Shown piece by piece: positions 1-7,823 of a DNA stretch of 55,450 bases. Position 1 is the first letter of the stretch, and each line of letters opens with the position of its first letter. Made by a program: the position numbers and the translations under genes. Below the pieces are notes generated by a model. The model saw nothing but the letters and a program-made list of their open reading frames with translations, did no database searches and had not been told where the DNA came from. The stretch comes from an uncultured Bacilli bacterium. Lineage in GTDB: Bacteria; Bacillota_I; Bacilli_A; RF39; UBA660. The DNA lies in NCBI GenBank assembly GCA_910586295.1, contig CAJUGE010000092.1:1-55450 (forward strand), read 5' to 3'.

Positions 1-1
1 A

Positions 2-241
2 AAAAAGATACACAATAATAGTATAATACCAATTAGAGCGAGTAAAAAACACAAGTTAACTGACGTAGAAAAATGGGATAACAATGAAATATCGAAAGTA
101 AGAATAGCAATAGAACACGTAAATGCATTTATCAAAAAGTTTAAAATAGTAAGTACAAGGTTTAGAAATAGAAGAAAAAATTTCAAATTATATATGACAT
201 TAATTTGTGGAATTTATAATTTTGAAACTGCTAATTTGTAG
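2..241 (+). CDS. IS5-type DDE transposase, C-terminal fragment
   Basis: The frame is open from the window edge to TAG at 239-241 and encodes 79 residues. It reads like the end of a DDE_Tnp_4 (IS5-superfamily) transposase: a glutamate in RIAIEHVNAFIKKFKI, then the basic stretch STRFRNRRKNFKLYMTLI and a final GIYNFE. In this family that glutamate is the last acidic residue of the catalytic triad (family knowledge). The rest of the gene lies outside the window, so it cannot be told whether the element is intact. The fragments that follow it suggest a mobile-element graveyard. Confidence 0.7.
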   Translation, partial: KKIHNNSIIPIRASKKHKLTDVEKWDNNEISKVRIAIEHVNAFIKKFKIVSTRFRNRRKNFKLYMTLICGIYNFETANL

Positions 242-494
242 TTTACGGACAACCCTAATAGATATTTCCTTTTATGGTGGTAGTTCAATACAGAATAGCA
301 TATTTAACTTATCATTCATAGAACCGTTTAAGATTGTTTTCGTTAATAAAAAGAAACGCAAGAATGTTATATGTTTTATGCTTAATAACGTTGTGAATGG
401 CAAAAACAAGTATGATTTCTATATAGGAAGTATTGAAAAAGATAATAAAAGAAGTTTAACGGCAATATTAAATTTTGTAAATCAATCATTATAA
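207..494 (+). pseudogene. Unidentified C-terminal gene remnant
   Basis: The open frame overlaps the transposase end at its 5' side, so its first 20 or so codons are probably not real. From about position 264 it has a protein-like composition (SFIEPFKIVFVNKKKRKN, then NKYDFYIGSIEKDNKRSL) up to TAA. I see no ribosome binding site. It looks like the 3' end of a gene cut by the insertion sequence on its left. The family is not recognised. Confidence 0.3.
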
Positions 495-622
495 ATTATG
501 GAAAGCAACTATAATCACTAACAATAAAACTATTTCAAAACACACACGTTAATGGAAAGGAAAAAATATTAAATGAAAGGTTTTGAATTAATCGAGTAAA
601 AAACCTAAACTTAAATTAATAA

Positions 623-883
623 CTAGTTTGTATTTGTTCTCGTAAGGGTTATAATTTCATTACGGAGAGAAAGTCCTTTATAATTTACAGATTTGCGATC
701 CCTGTTTCCATGTATAAAGCCTTCCTTTCCTTTTTCTTTGTAAACTTTTTTAAGTTTATTAACTTGTCTAATAGTAATACCTAATTTGATAGATGTTCTT
801 TCATTTGATTGATAACCAAGTGCACACTTCATTATTTCTTCATATTTTAATTGTTCATTCATTCTTAATTTAACCTCTTTCAT
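623..883 (-). pseudogene. IS1202/ISNCY-like transposase, N-terminal fragment
   Basis: This 86-residue product begins with a helix-turn-helix of the type found at the start of IS1202/ISNCY transposases: LGITIRQVNKLKKVYKEKG is followed by FIHGNRDRKS, matching the family's KEGFVHGNRGRK signature. A complete transposase of this group is several hundred residues with a catalytic DDE core, none of which is present. The frame ends about 25 codons after the signature. A truncated element is the best reading; the family call rests on the signature only. Confidence 0.6.
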
Positions 884-1216
884 TTTTAATATCCTTCCTT
901 TTATTCTTATAAGGATATTATACTATATTTTTTATTTCAGGTCTTTTTCCTGAGTTAACACTTAAGATATTATCATAAGTTAATCACATTATAGTACCAA
1001 ATCGTGTCTAAAAACTTGACATAAATCCAAATGTCTGATATTTTGTTGATAGAAATATTGGAAGAAATCTCCAAATATATTGAAAATAATAGTATTTCAC
1101 TTATAAATATTAGTATATTATTGAGTATATTAATTGATGTATCTAATTTTTCTGATGTCAAAATATATGATAATTTATAGTTTGATGTTATACCTTAAAA
1201 AGGAGGGAGTTTAAAA
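884..1216. other. Gene-poor stretch with one doubtful 49-codon frame
   Basis: This 330-base gap separates the transposase fragment from the next gene. A promoter-like TATACTATA lies near 930. A plus-strand frame, 1031-1180 (49 residues, rich in Ile, Leu and Ser), has a hydrophobic, gene-like composition but no ribosome binding site, so it is not called as a gene. An AAGGAGGG at about 1200 belongs to the next gene. Confidence 0.3.
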
Positions 1217-1801
1217 ATGAGTAAGGAAATAAATTATCCGATTAAATATGCAGTATTGGAACTCAAAAAAAGAGGTGGTTGGTCAGTTGGATATGAAGAT
1301 ATTACACAAGGCTTTATAGTTTCAAAATGTTATGTAGTAGAAAGTAATATAATATATCATTCTGATGGAAAAAATGAAGTAACTCATAAAGTAATATTTC
1401 CTTTTAAAGATATTTCATGCTTAGAAGTTTCACTTATGAATAGTAGTCAAAATATTGGAGAAGAGAATATACCTTCTTATGATGCTTGTAATAGACCTTA
1501 TCCAATTAATATAGTTACAGATCTATTTGATTCATATGAAAAAGCTAAAATTATAGCTGAGAGAAAAAATGAAGAATGTAGACATGGTCTAATATTGAAA
1601 GTTGCTATAGGAAATCCAAACTGGAAAGAAAAATTTGAAGTATTAAAACAAGAATTTGAACAAAGATTAGAATTATGCAATTTATTCGAAAGACTGATAT
1701 TAGAAGCAACTGAGGATATGAACATAAGTGAATTATCTACTGATGAGCAAGAACCTTCTGTAAAAATTTTAAAACCAATGAGAAGACTGGTGTTAGAATA
1801 G
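1217..1801 (+). CDS. Conserved-looking hypothetical protein, 194 residues
   Basis: The ATG is preceded by a strong AAGGAGGG ribosome binding site about 10 bases upstream, which fixes the start. The product is soluble, with no signal peptide or membrane segment. It has a beta-rich first half (KKRGGWSVGYEDITQGFIVS) and a charged helical second half (KEKFEVLKQEFEQRLELCN). The family is not recognised. It stands alone between two transposase fragments and is carried on the same strand as the IS3 fragment that follows, so it may have arrived as cargo; that is inference from position only. The frame is intact and composition resembles its neighbours. Confidence 0.7.
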   Translation: MSKEINYPIKYAVLELKKRGGWSVGYEDITQGFIVSKCYVVESNIIYHSDGKNEVTHKVIFPFKDISCLEVSLMNSSQNIGEENIPSYDACNRPYPINIVTDLFDSYEKAKIIAERKNEECRHGLILKVAIGNPNWKEKFEVLKQEFEQRLELCNLFERLILEATEDMNISELSTDEQEPSVKILKPMRRLVLE

Positions 1802-1867
1802 AAATATAGACACGAAAATCTTTCCAAATGGTATAATAGAAATACCGATAAGAAGGAGGAAGTGTCA

Positions 1868-2029
1868 ATGAGTAAGGAGAAGAAAAGTTATAATGAAGAA
1901 TTTAAGAAAACAATAGTAAGTTTGTATGAATCTGGAAAGAAAATGGCTGATTTATCAAGAGAATATGGCATATCTCACACTAACATAGGAAATTGGATAA
2001 AAAAATATGGAAATATGCAGTATCAATAA
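1868..2029 (+). pseudogene. IS3-type transposase OrfA, N-terminal fragment
   Basis: Fifty-three codons from ATG, with AGAAGGAGG about 9 bases upstream. The product is the classic HTH_Tnp_1 start of an IS3-family OrfA (YNEEFKKTIVSLYESGKK, then DLSREYGISHTNIGNWIKKY). OrfA is normally about 90-100 residues and is followed by OrfB; here homology stops abruptly at NWIKKYG, the next residues NMQYQ do not fit the family, and OrfB is missing. The breakpoint near 2012-2020 also removes the end of the DUF4405 gene on the other strand. Confidence 0.7.
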
Positions 2030-2492
2030 ATGAATACAATCCTGTCAGAATGATTATTCCTTTTACTATCGTCATATATTTATAATTTATTTTCATCAGT
2101 AAGTTTTGCAAATGTAATCCTAAATGTAATGACATAAATATATAACTCCAAGATGTCAATACTAAATGAATAACTCTAGCATTAGAAAGTCTCACAATAT
2201 TTAAGTTATAAAACAAATTTCGTGAAACGATTATGACGCTTATTGCTATTCCTATAAAACTAATTATGAGTCCTAAATTGATTACTAATATAATAATTCT
2301 TTTTATATTATATTTTCCTTTTAAGATTGCTTTATACCATTTGTAATTTAAAACTGTATGAATTATAAATAAACTAAATATTGATATTCCTAACATTTCG
2401 TGTACTTTATTACCTGTTAAATGATATCCCATCATAATAACCATCAAAAAATACATAACAATATCTACATACTTTCTTATCTTTTTATTCAT
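1980..2492 (-). pseudogene. DUF4405-type membrane protein, 3' end lost at IS junction
   Basis: About 155 residues are genuine: four hydrophobic helices with membrane histidines (VMMGYHLTG-type, FIIHTVLNYKWYK, ARVIHLVLTSWSYIFMSLHLGLH), the pattern of the cytochrome b561-like DUF4405 family, in which paired histidines are thought to bind haem. After GLYSFI the frame runs into antisense IS3 DNA and ends in an unrelated tail (TAYFHIFLSNFLC), so the last helix has been replaced. The gene starts 3 bases after the flavodoxin stop and was probably its redox partner in an operon. Confidence 0.65.
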
Positions 2493-2495
2493 TTA

Positions 2496-3154
2496 CTAAT
2501 ATCCTATTTCTTTTAACCATTTAATTGTTAGCTCTTTGGCATTTTCAATATTTGTTCTAATAATAGAAAGTCCATTTTCAATTATGTTGGCCTCTTTTTC
2601 CATTTTCTTAATTGCATTTATAGAATCAGAAAATCCACTTGCTCCAGATGTTACAAAAGGTACAATCGTTTTACCACTTAAATCATAATCATTTAAGAAT
2701 GAGTAAATAATTCTGGGCATATCATAATACCAATTCGGATAACCTATAAAAATTCATAATCATCAATATTTTTTACTTTTTCTTTAATTTCAGGATATTC
2801 TTCCTGTCTTTGTTCTTCTTGTACTATTCTTTCTAGTTCTGAATGATTCATTGGATATGGAATAGATGGATTTATACGAAATATATCAGAATTAGTTTCT
2901 TCTGCTATTATATACGCAACATATTCCGTATTACCTAATACCTTATCATCAATAACAATGGTACTTAATTCTTCCTCACGATTCATATTATTCGGATTCG
3001 TTGTTTCTGGCATTGAGAAAAATACCACTAAACTTTTGCCACCTGTATCAGGTACTTTTTGAAAACTTTTTTCTTTATTATTTCCAAACATCATAATCTC
3101 TCCTATGATTAGAACTAGAATAACTAAAATACCAATTATTATAGTTTTCTTCAT
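2496..3154 (-). pseudogene. Membrane-anchored flavodoxin, frameshifted
   Basis: Two adjacent frames make one flavodoxin. The first, 2744-3154, has an N-terminal membrane anchor (TIIIGILVILVLIIGEIMMFG), the start of the FMN-binding fold (KSLVVFFSMPETT) and ends in NIDDYEFL. The second, 2496-2720, continues with MPRIIYSFLNDYDLSGKTIVP and FVTSGASGFSDSI. Between them the DNA encodes IGYPNWYYD in the second frame, exactly what a flavodoxin has here. The break sits at a run of five T in the coding strand (near 2740), consistent with a one-base deletion or a sequencing slip. The family transfers electrons through FMN; the anchor would place it at the membrane surface. Confidence 0.75.
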
Positions 3155-3245
3155 TTTTTCTTCTTCCTTTCACTTGAAAGAATAATTGCAATTTCTTCTT
3201 TTCACTATTATTATATTTCGAAATCAAAAGAATAACAAATACTTA

Positions 3246-3292
3246 TATCGAATAATATGATATGCTTGAAACGCATATCATATTATTCGATA
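3246..3292. promoter_or_regulatory. 20-bp-arm perfect palindrome between flavodoxin and LysR genes
   Basis: The arms 3246-3265 and 3273-3292 are perfectly complementary (TATCGAATAATATGATATGC on the left) around a 7-base centre. It lies between two divergent genes, 22 bases before the LysR start codon and about 90 bases before the flavodoxin start. LysR regulators typically bind dyads in such divergent intergenic regions (family knowledge), so this is the likely operator. No T-rich tail follows it, which argues against a terminator. Confidence 0.6.
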
Positions 3293-3313
3293 ATCTTATT
3301 AAGAGGTGTTGTT

Positions 3314-4105
3314 ATGGAAATTAGAGTTTTAAAATATTTTTTAGCCTTTGCAAGAGAACAAAATATTAGTGTAGCAGCAAATTATCTTCACGTTACTCAG
3401 CCAACATTATCAAGACAAATTATAGATATGGTAACTAAAACTGAAGAAGAATTTTCTGATATGGGAAGTAATATAATTGGAGATATTTATATTGGAGCGG
3501 CTGAAAGTTACAATATGAAATATATTGCAAAAGTTATAAAAGAAATTCAAGAAAATTATCCAGACATACATTATCATTTATATAGTGGAAATGAAGAAGA
3601 TGTTTCAGAATTATTAGATAAAGGCTTAATTGACTTTGGAATCTTAGTAGATCCTGCTGACATTACCAAATATGATTATCTTCCTCTTCCAGAAAGTGAT
3701 ATTTGGGGATTGATTATGAAGAATTACTCTCCACTTGCAAAAAAGGAACACATTACTAAAACAGATTTACTTAATCTTCCTTTGATATGTTCTAGACAAT
3801 CCTTAAGTGATAATAAACACAATGATATTATAAATTGGTTTTGAAAAGATTTTAAAAATATCAATGTTGTTGCTACTTTTGACTTAACTTATAATGCTTC
3901 TATTTTAGTAAATAAAAATATTGGCTATGCCATTGCATTTGATAACATAGTAAATAGAAATGATTACACCAATCTTTGCTTTAAGCCTTTAAATCCTGAG
4001 GTAAAATCAAAACTAAATATTGTATGGAAGAAACAAATGATTTTTTCTAAACCTGCACAATTACTACTTAATACACTTCAAAAAAATTTTAAAGGTCTAG
4101 CCTAA
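3314..4105 (+). pseudogene. LysR-family regulator with internal deletion and nonsense codon
   Basis: Start at ATG 3314 with GAGGTG 6 bases upstream; longer 5' reading would run into the palindrome. The winged helix starts normally (MEIRVLKYFLAFAREQNIS, HVTQPTLSRQ) but jumps directly to IDMVTKTEEEF, so about 35 residues of the wing and linker helix are missing in frame. The substrate-binding domain follows up to INWF, then TGA at 3842-3844, and the same frame continues to TAA 4103-4105 with further family sequence (VVATFDLTYNASILVNKNIGYAIAF). Two independent lesions mark it as dead. It probably controlled the divergent flavodoxin genes. Confidence 0.8.
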
Positions 4106-4312
4106 CTTATTTAATATGTATTAAGATTATTTCTGAAATTAAAAAATAGCCTTTATTTTTAAAATACAATAATAATATTCCTATACTTAACTTTAACAAT
4201 ACTAATATCATTATTCTACCTTAAAATAATTTGAATTTTGAGGTCTTGCAACATTCATAAACGCTCCACAAATCTGTTTTATTACTAAAGGGATTAAAAT
4301 CCTGTACTCTAA

Positions 4313-4341
4313 TTGAAATTTAATAACAATTCATATATAAT
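4313..4341 (+). promoter_or_regulatory. Sigma-A-type promoter for the leader RNA
   Basis: TTGAAA at 4313-4318 and TATAAT at 4336-4341 are separated by exactly 17 bases. Transcription would start near 4348, ahead of the structured leader. Confidence 0.6.
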
Positions 4342-4347
4342 ATTTAT

Positions 4348-4457
4348 AGAAAGAGAACCAAGTTCGTAACTTGTATGCGATTCGCTCAAAAAGGTAAAAT
4401 CGTCGCACCAAGTGACGTTAATGATTAAATCAATATGAAATATGATTGATTTTTTTG
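4348..4457 (+). ncRNA. Candidate structured leader or small RNA ending in a terminator
   Basis: Downstream of a good promoter come a hairpin (CAAGTT-CGT-AACTTG, 4359-4373), a possible second stem (CGAT...ATCG, 4378-4403), a partial repeat of the motif ACCAAGT (4357 and 4407), and a terminator-like hairpin with AATCA/TGATT arms and seven T (about 4425-4457). The next gene begins at 4497, so the unit could be an attenuator leader for the VanZ gene pair or a stand-alone small RNA. A 17-codon frame from ATG 4375 to TAA 4428 lies inside it and could be a leader peptide or a gene remnant. No known riboswitch class is recognised. Confidence 0.4.
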
Positions 4458-4496
4458 TTGACTAAAAGAGTCTAGTCAAGAAAGATGTGATGTGGT

Positions 4497-4664
4497 ATGA
4501 TTAATATCGTAAAAAAGAAAATCAATATGAGTGATGAACTCAAAACTAAAATTAATTGGTCTATATTCGTGTTAGCACCCATACTTTTATTTATGTTTAT
4601 TATGAGTATTGTAAAGTTTAGAAAGAGATATTTAATTAGAACAAATAAAAAGAAAGATAAATAA
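4497..4664 (+). CDS. Small single-pass membrane protein, 55 residues
   Basis: The product has a charged N-terminal segment, one hydrophobic helix (WSIFVLAPILLFMFIMSIV) and a strongly basic tail (RKRYLIRTNKKKDK), so it should sit in the membrane with the tail in the cytoplasm. It ends 27 bases before the VanZ gene and is probably co-transcribed with it. No ribosome binding site is obvious before ATG 4497, so the start is uncertain. The family is not recognised. Confidence 0.5.
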   Translation: MINIVKKKINMSDELKTKINWSIFVLAPILLFMFIMSIVKFRKRYLIRTNKKKDK

Positions 4665-4691
4665 TAATTTTTCGAAGGAGGATAAAGCAAT

Positions 4692-5219
4692 ATGAAAGAG
4701 TTAGTTGATTTCGTAGTTTTAATAATAATATATTTTTGGAAATTTTCTAAGAAATGGAAAGAAAAAGGTAAAGATGTATTGTTTGTAAATACTACAATGT
4801 ATATATACTTATGTTTTGTATTATATTTTACTTTAATGCCTATAATAACATCTTTACCATTTATATTTAATCATCCATATGATTCAATGAATTTAGTTCC
4901 ATTTATTGATGTTTTAAATGGCAGAGGTGATTTTGTTAGACAAGTAGGATTAAATGTAATAATGACAATTCCTTTTGGATTTTTATTTCCTTTAGTAAAA
5001 AAAGGAAATACTAGACTATTAAAAGTTGTTTTTTATACCTTCTTATTAAGTCTAGGAATAGAATTATTACAGCCTTTAATAAATGGATTTAGATCAGCAG
5101 ATATAACGGATTTAATAACTAATGTCATAGGTGGAAGTATTGGATATATTATGTATTTAATATTTAAACCATTAACAATTAAAATTTTAAATTATATAGG
5201 TCAAGATAATTACAAATAA
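4692..5219 (+). CDS. VanZ-like family membrane protein
   Basis: An AAGGAGG lies about 9 bases before the ATG. The 175 residues hold about five membrane helices and the hallmarks of the VanZ family: SMNLVPFIDVL after the first helix, VRQVGLNVIMTIPFGFLFPL, the conserved acidic helix SLGIELLQPL, and RSADITDLITNVIGGSIGY. VanZ itself gives low-level teicoplanin resistance, but most family members have no proven role. The upstream leader and small membrane protein suggest a regulated two-gene unit. Confidence 0.9.
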   Translation: MKELVDFVVLIIIYFWKFSKKWKEKGKDVLFVNTTMYIYLCFVLYFTLMPIITSLPFIFNHPYDSMNLVPFIDVLNGRGDFVRQVGLNVIMTIPFGFLFPLVKKGNTRLLKVVFYTFLLSLGIELLQPLINGFRSADITDLITNVIGGSIGYIMYLIFKPLTIKILNYIGQDNYK

Positions 5220-5325
5220 CAATTTGTCGAGCAAATGTTAAAAAACTTTGACAAAGTTCCAAAGTTCTTATGTAGATTTGTTAATTAGTAATAATCTATA
5301 ATTGTAAGTGAAAGGAGCGATGACT

Positions 5326-5877
5326 ATGTCATTAGGAAATAAGATTTTAGAATTAAGAAAAAAGAAAGGGCTTTCACAAGAACAATTAGGAGAAAAAGTA
5401 GATGTTACTAGACAAACAATTTCAAATTGGGAATTAAATGAAACTACTCCCAATCCAGAACAATTAAAACTTTTATCTAGTGTATTAAATGTTAGTATTG
5501 ATGAATTATTAGATAATAATATAAATAATATTTTAGTAGATAAAGTTAGTAATACTGAAAAACTAGCAGGAATGATTATTAAAATAATAAAATTTATTGG
5601 AATTGCTTTTGTTATCTTTTTAATAATTGATGTTATTGCATTGATAGCATTTTGTACATCAGGGAAACTTGATGTTGAAAGTAGTGCTACAACTGTATGT
5701 AAATTAAACAATAAGCAATATGAAATTGAATTTGGAACAGATAAATATTTTAAATGTGAAAATTGTACTGAAGAAATGAATAACGAAATTAAGAATTTAG
5801 TAAATTTTAATAATATTGATAGCAGTATGAAAAATGTTGAAAATTATTTTAAGTCAAAAAATGGAAGTTGTGATTAA
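5326..5877 (+). CDS. XRE-family regulator with membrane segment and outer domain
   Basis: The ATG at 5326 is used because AAAGGAG at 5311-5317 sits 8 bases before it; GTG 5308 and ATG 5320 are too close. Residues 1-60 are a Cro/C1-type helix-turn-helix (LRKKKGLSQEQLGEKVDVT, RQTISNWE). A membrane helix follows near residues 80-105 (FIGIAFVIFLIIDVIALIAF), then a C-terminal domain of about 75 residues with a CENC motif. The architecture suggests a one-component sensor whose outer domain detects a signal. No target is evident; the VanZ unit upstream is a possible one. Confidence 0.85.
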   Translation: MSLGNKILELRKKKGLSQEQLGEKVDVTRQTISNWELNETTPNPEQLKLLSSVLNVSIDELLDNNINNILVDKVSNTEKLAGMIIKIIKFIGIAFVIFLIIDVIALIAFCTSGKLDVESSATTVCKLNNKQYEIEFGTDKYFKCENCTEEMNNEIKNLVNFNNIDSSMKNVENYFKSKNGSCD

Positions 5878-5955
5878 ATTTTTTTGAAACTCAAGTTTTA
5901 TTTCGTGTTAAAAATAACTTTTACATTATAAAATTGATGCGAAAGAAGAAAGATT

Positions 5956-6447
5956 ATGAATCAAGAAAAAATAGGAAAATTTATTTTTGAATGTAAAAAA
6001 GCAGAAAAAATTACTCAATCAGAATTAGCAGAAAAATTAGGAGTTACCGATTGGTCAGTTAGTAATTGGGAAAACGAAAAAAATATGCCAGACTTGCCTT
6101 TATTTAAATCATTGCGTGAAATACTTAATATTACTATTAATGAATTATTAAGTGGTGGAAAAATAAATAAGGATAATTATCAGGAAAAATTGGAAGAGAA
6201 TATAATAAATACCATAAATAATTCCAATAAGAAGTTAGAACAAAAAAATCAACTTATTGGATTAATACTACTACTATTTGGATTTTTGATTAGTACATTA
6301 GGACTAATGGCGTTTAATCCAGATAGTCATTTTTGTTCATTCAGTATTATTATAGGAATGCTTTTTTCTTCATTAGGATTTTTTAAATTATTAAATTCAA
6401 AATCAAACTTAAAAACTATTATTAGTTTAATTTTATTTTTAATATGA
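5956..6447 (+). CDS. XRE-family regulator with two membrane helices
   Basis: Residues 1-65 are a helix-turn-helix (SELAEKLGVTDWSVSNWE, NMPDLPLFKSLREIL) followed by a charged linker and two hydrophobic helices (LIGLILLLFGFLISTLGLMAF and SIIIGMLFSSLGFFKLL). The frame stops at TGA 6445 inside a third hydrophobic run (TIISLILFLI). A coding-like fragment continues 36 bases later in the same phase, so the C-terminal end may have been lost. It lies 78 bases after the first XRE gene on the same strand. Confidence 0.75.
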   Translation: MNQEKIGKFIFECKKAEKITQSELAEKLGVTDWSVSNWENEKNMPDLPLFKSLREILNITINELLSGGKINKDNYQEKLEENIINTINNSNKKLEQKNQLIGLILLLFGFLISTLGLMAFNPDSHFCSFSIIIGMLFSSLGFFKLLNSKSNLKTIISLILFLI

Positions 6448-6482
6448 TATATGGAAGTGATTTTATTTTTTGATTATATAAA

Positions 6483-6647
6483 GTGGAATACAAAAAAAGA
6501 GCACCTATATTTTCAACAACGATTACAACAATAGATGATACTATTTATTACGATACACTTTTCTATGATGTTGTAAGATGCAACAAAAATGACAAAATTT
6601 TAGAAACAGTAACACTTGATGAAACAGTTTTAAATATTTGTAAATAA
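6483..6647 (+). pseudogene. Probable detached C-terminus of the XRE-type protein
   Basis: From GTG 6483 the frame encodes about 54 residues with protein-like composition (RAPIFSTTITTIDDTIYYDT, LFYDVVRCNKND) to TAA at 6645-6647. There is no ribosome binding site and it follows the TGA of the preceding regulator closely, so I read it as the outer domain left behind after a frameshift or deletion. It could instead be an unrelated remnant. Confidence 0.35.
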
Positions 6648-6909
6648 AATTATAATTTATGCGAAATATGATAAAATTAACAAAAATAACAAAAATATAT
6701 TCCATAAATACTTAAAACATAGTATATTATTACTAGCAACAGAAAATTATATGTATTTCTTTCGTTATTGGAGAAGAGTTGTAGATAACTACGACACTCG
6801 CTCGATAGAGATTAATACTCGCACACTATAAACAGTAAGGCGAGTTTTTATTTATATAAAATATTTTTTGAGTAAAATTTCACCTCTTTTAATAAAGAAA
6901 CATTAACTA
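6648..6909. other. Intergenic region with remnant frame and terminator
   Basis: No complete gene. A plus-strand frame ending at TAA 6829-6831 has coding-like residues (YFFRYWRRVVDNYDTRSIEI) but no start. The arms ACTCGC 6817-6822 and GCGAGT 6840-6845 followed by five T form a terminator for the plus strand. A further hairpin, GTTGTAG-ATAA-CTACGAC, lies at about 6778-6795. Confidence 0.4.
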
Positions 6910-7512
6910 TCATCTCTTAATACACTCTAAAAACTTATTAAAACTACCATACTGATTAACTGTCTCATCTTTAAGTTTCAAAAATATTTGATAAGTTATA
7001 TAAGAATCTTTAAGTCCTCTGTGAGCTCCTGTAGTATCTATTAAATAATAATCTGTCAAATCCCCTAATCTGTGATGTCTAAGTTCTGTTAAAACTCTTC
7101 TAGCAATCATAAGATTATCAACATAATCATTCGTAAGTGCTCCATAACCTAACATAACTAAATTAGTATTAACAAAATTAACATCAAAACTCACATTATG
7201 CCCTACTAATATGTCATCTCCAATAAACGAAATAAACTCCTCAAGAACTTTATCTATACAAGGTGCATCTACTACCATCTCATTAGTAATACCTGTAAGT
7301 TTAGTAATAAAACTGCTAATTCTAGCATTAGGCTTAACTAAAGAAGAAAACCTATCTACTACCTTATCATTTCTAACCTTAATCGCAGAAATCTCTATAA
7401 TTTCATTATAATAAGAGCTAAGACCAGTAGTCTCAATATCAAAAACAACATAATCACTAGGAAATGAAATAATACTTTTATTCTTAAAATCACGTGTATT
7501 CATACGCACCAC
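6910..7512 (-). CDS. DnaQ-like 3'-5' exonuclease
   Basis: DEDDh exonuclease of about 200 residues. Motif I DIETTG holds Asp25 and Glu27, motif II HNVSFDVNF holds Asp110, and motif III HRGLKD holds His164 and Asp169, so all metal ligands and the general base are present. It is the size of a stand-alone DnaQ/epsilon-type nuclease and lacks any polymerase. The GTG at 7512 overlaps the TAG of the preceding gene as TAGTG; the internal ATG 7503 is an alternative start. A proofreading or repair role is likely. Its exonuclease resembles the one inserted in Gram-positive PolC, which is missing in the PolC-like protein at 49-51 kb. Confidence 0.9.
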   Translation of the reverse strand: MVRMNTRDFKNKSIISFPSDYVVFDIETTGLSSYYNEIIEISAIKVRNDKVVDRFSSLVKPNARISSFITKLTGITNEMVVDAPCIDKVLEEFISFIGDDILVGHNVSFDVNFVNTNLVMLGYGALTNDYVDNLMIARRVLTELRHHRLGDLTDYYLIDTTGAHRGLKDSYITYQIFLKLKDETVNQYGSFNKFLECIKR

Positions 7513-7745
7513 TAAACATCATCACAATGATAATCATCTTCTTCTAAATCCTCTTTATCATCACTAAAATCCCAAGGATCATATAATGCTTCTCTAACTA
7601 ACTCTTTCTCATCATCATCTAAATTATAAACATCCATTTCTTCTTCTAATCTTTTATTTACTCTTTCCTTAGAACTATCACTATTATTTATATAATCTAA
7701 AAAGGAGTTTACTTTATTAAAAAAGTTACCATTCTTATCATTCAT
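7512..7745 (-). CDS. Small acidic hypothetical protein
   Basis: Seventy-seven residues, very acidic in the second half (DDDEKELVREALYDPWDFSD, then KEDLEEDDYHCDD), with no membrane segment. Its TAG overlaps the GTG of the exonuclease gene, so the two are translated together and the protein may be a partner of the nuclease. The family is not recognised. Confidence 0.6.
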   Translation of the reverse strand: MNDKNGNFFNKVNSFLDYINNSDSSKERVNKRLEEEMDVYNLDDDEKELVREALYDPWDFSDDKEDLEEDDYHCDDV

Positions 7746-7782
7746 AACTATTCACTCACTTAAGATAATAATATTATACCAC

Positions 7783-7809
7783 AACAAAAACTCCCTAACA
7801 ATGTTAAGG
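7783..7809 (-). terminator. Terminator after coaB
   Basis: Arms CCTTAAC and GTTAGGG (minus strand, one G-T pair, 3-base loop) precede AGTTTTTGT. It lies 15 bases after the coaB stop. Confidence 0.65.
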
Positions 7810-7823
7810 AATTCTTATCTATC

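Noticed and set aside
973..1161. Minus-strand frame of 62 codons
   Set aside because: No ribosome binding site, and low-complexity Ile/Ser composition; a plus-strand frame over the same bases is no better supported.
1498..1827. Minus-strand frame opposite the 194-residue protein
   Set aside because: Shadow of a well-supported gene on the other strand.
3842..3844. TGA as tryptophan (mycoplasma-type code)
   Set aside because: TGA ends several intact genes at ATGA overlaps (39594, 35587) and tryptophan is written TGG throughout; the LysR gene has an additional deletion, so it is simply dead.
4472..4690. Minus-strand hydrophobic frame
   Set aside because: It is antisense to the small membrane protein gene and to the VanZ ribosome binding site.
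5268..5711. Minus-strand frame opposite the XRE gene
   Set aside because: Shadow; the plus-strand gene has a clear helix-turn-helix and ribosome binding site.
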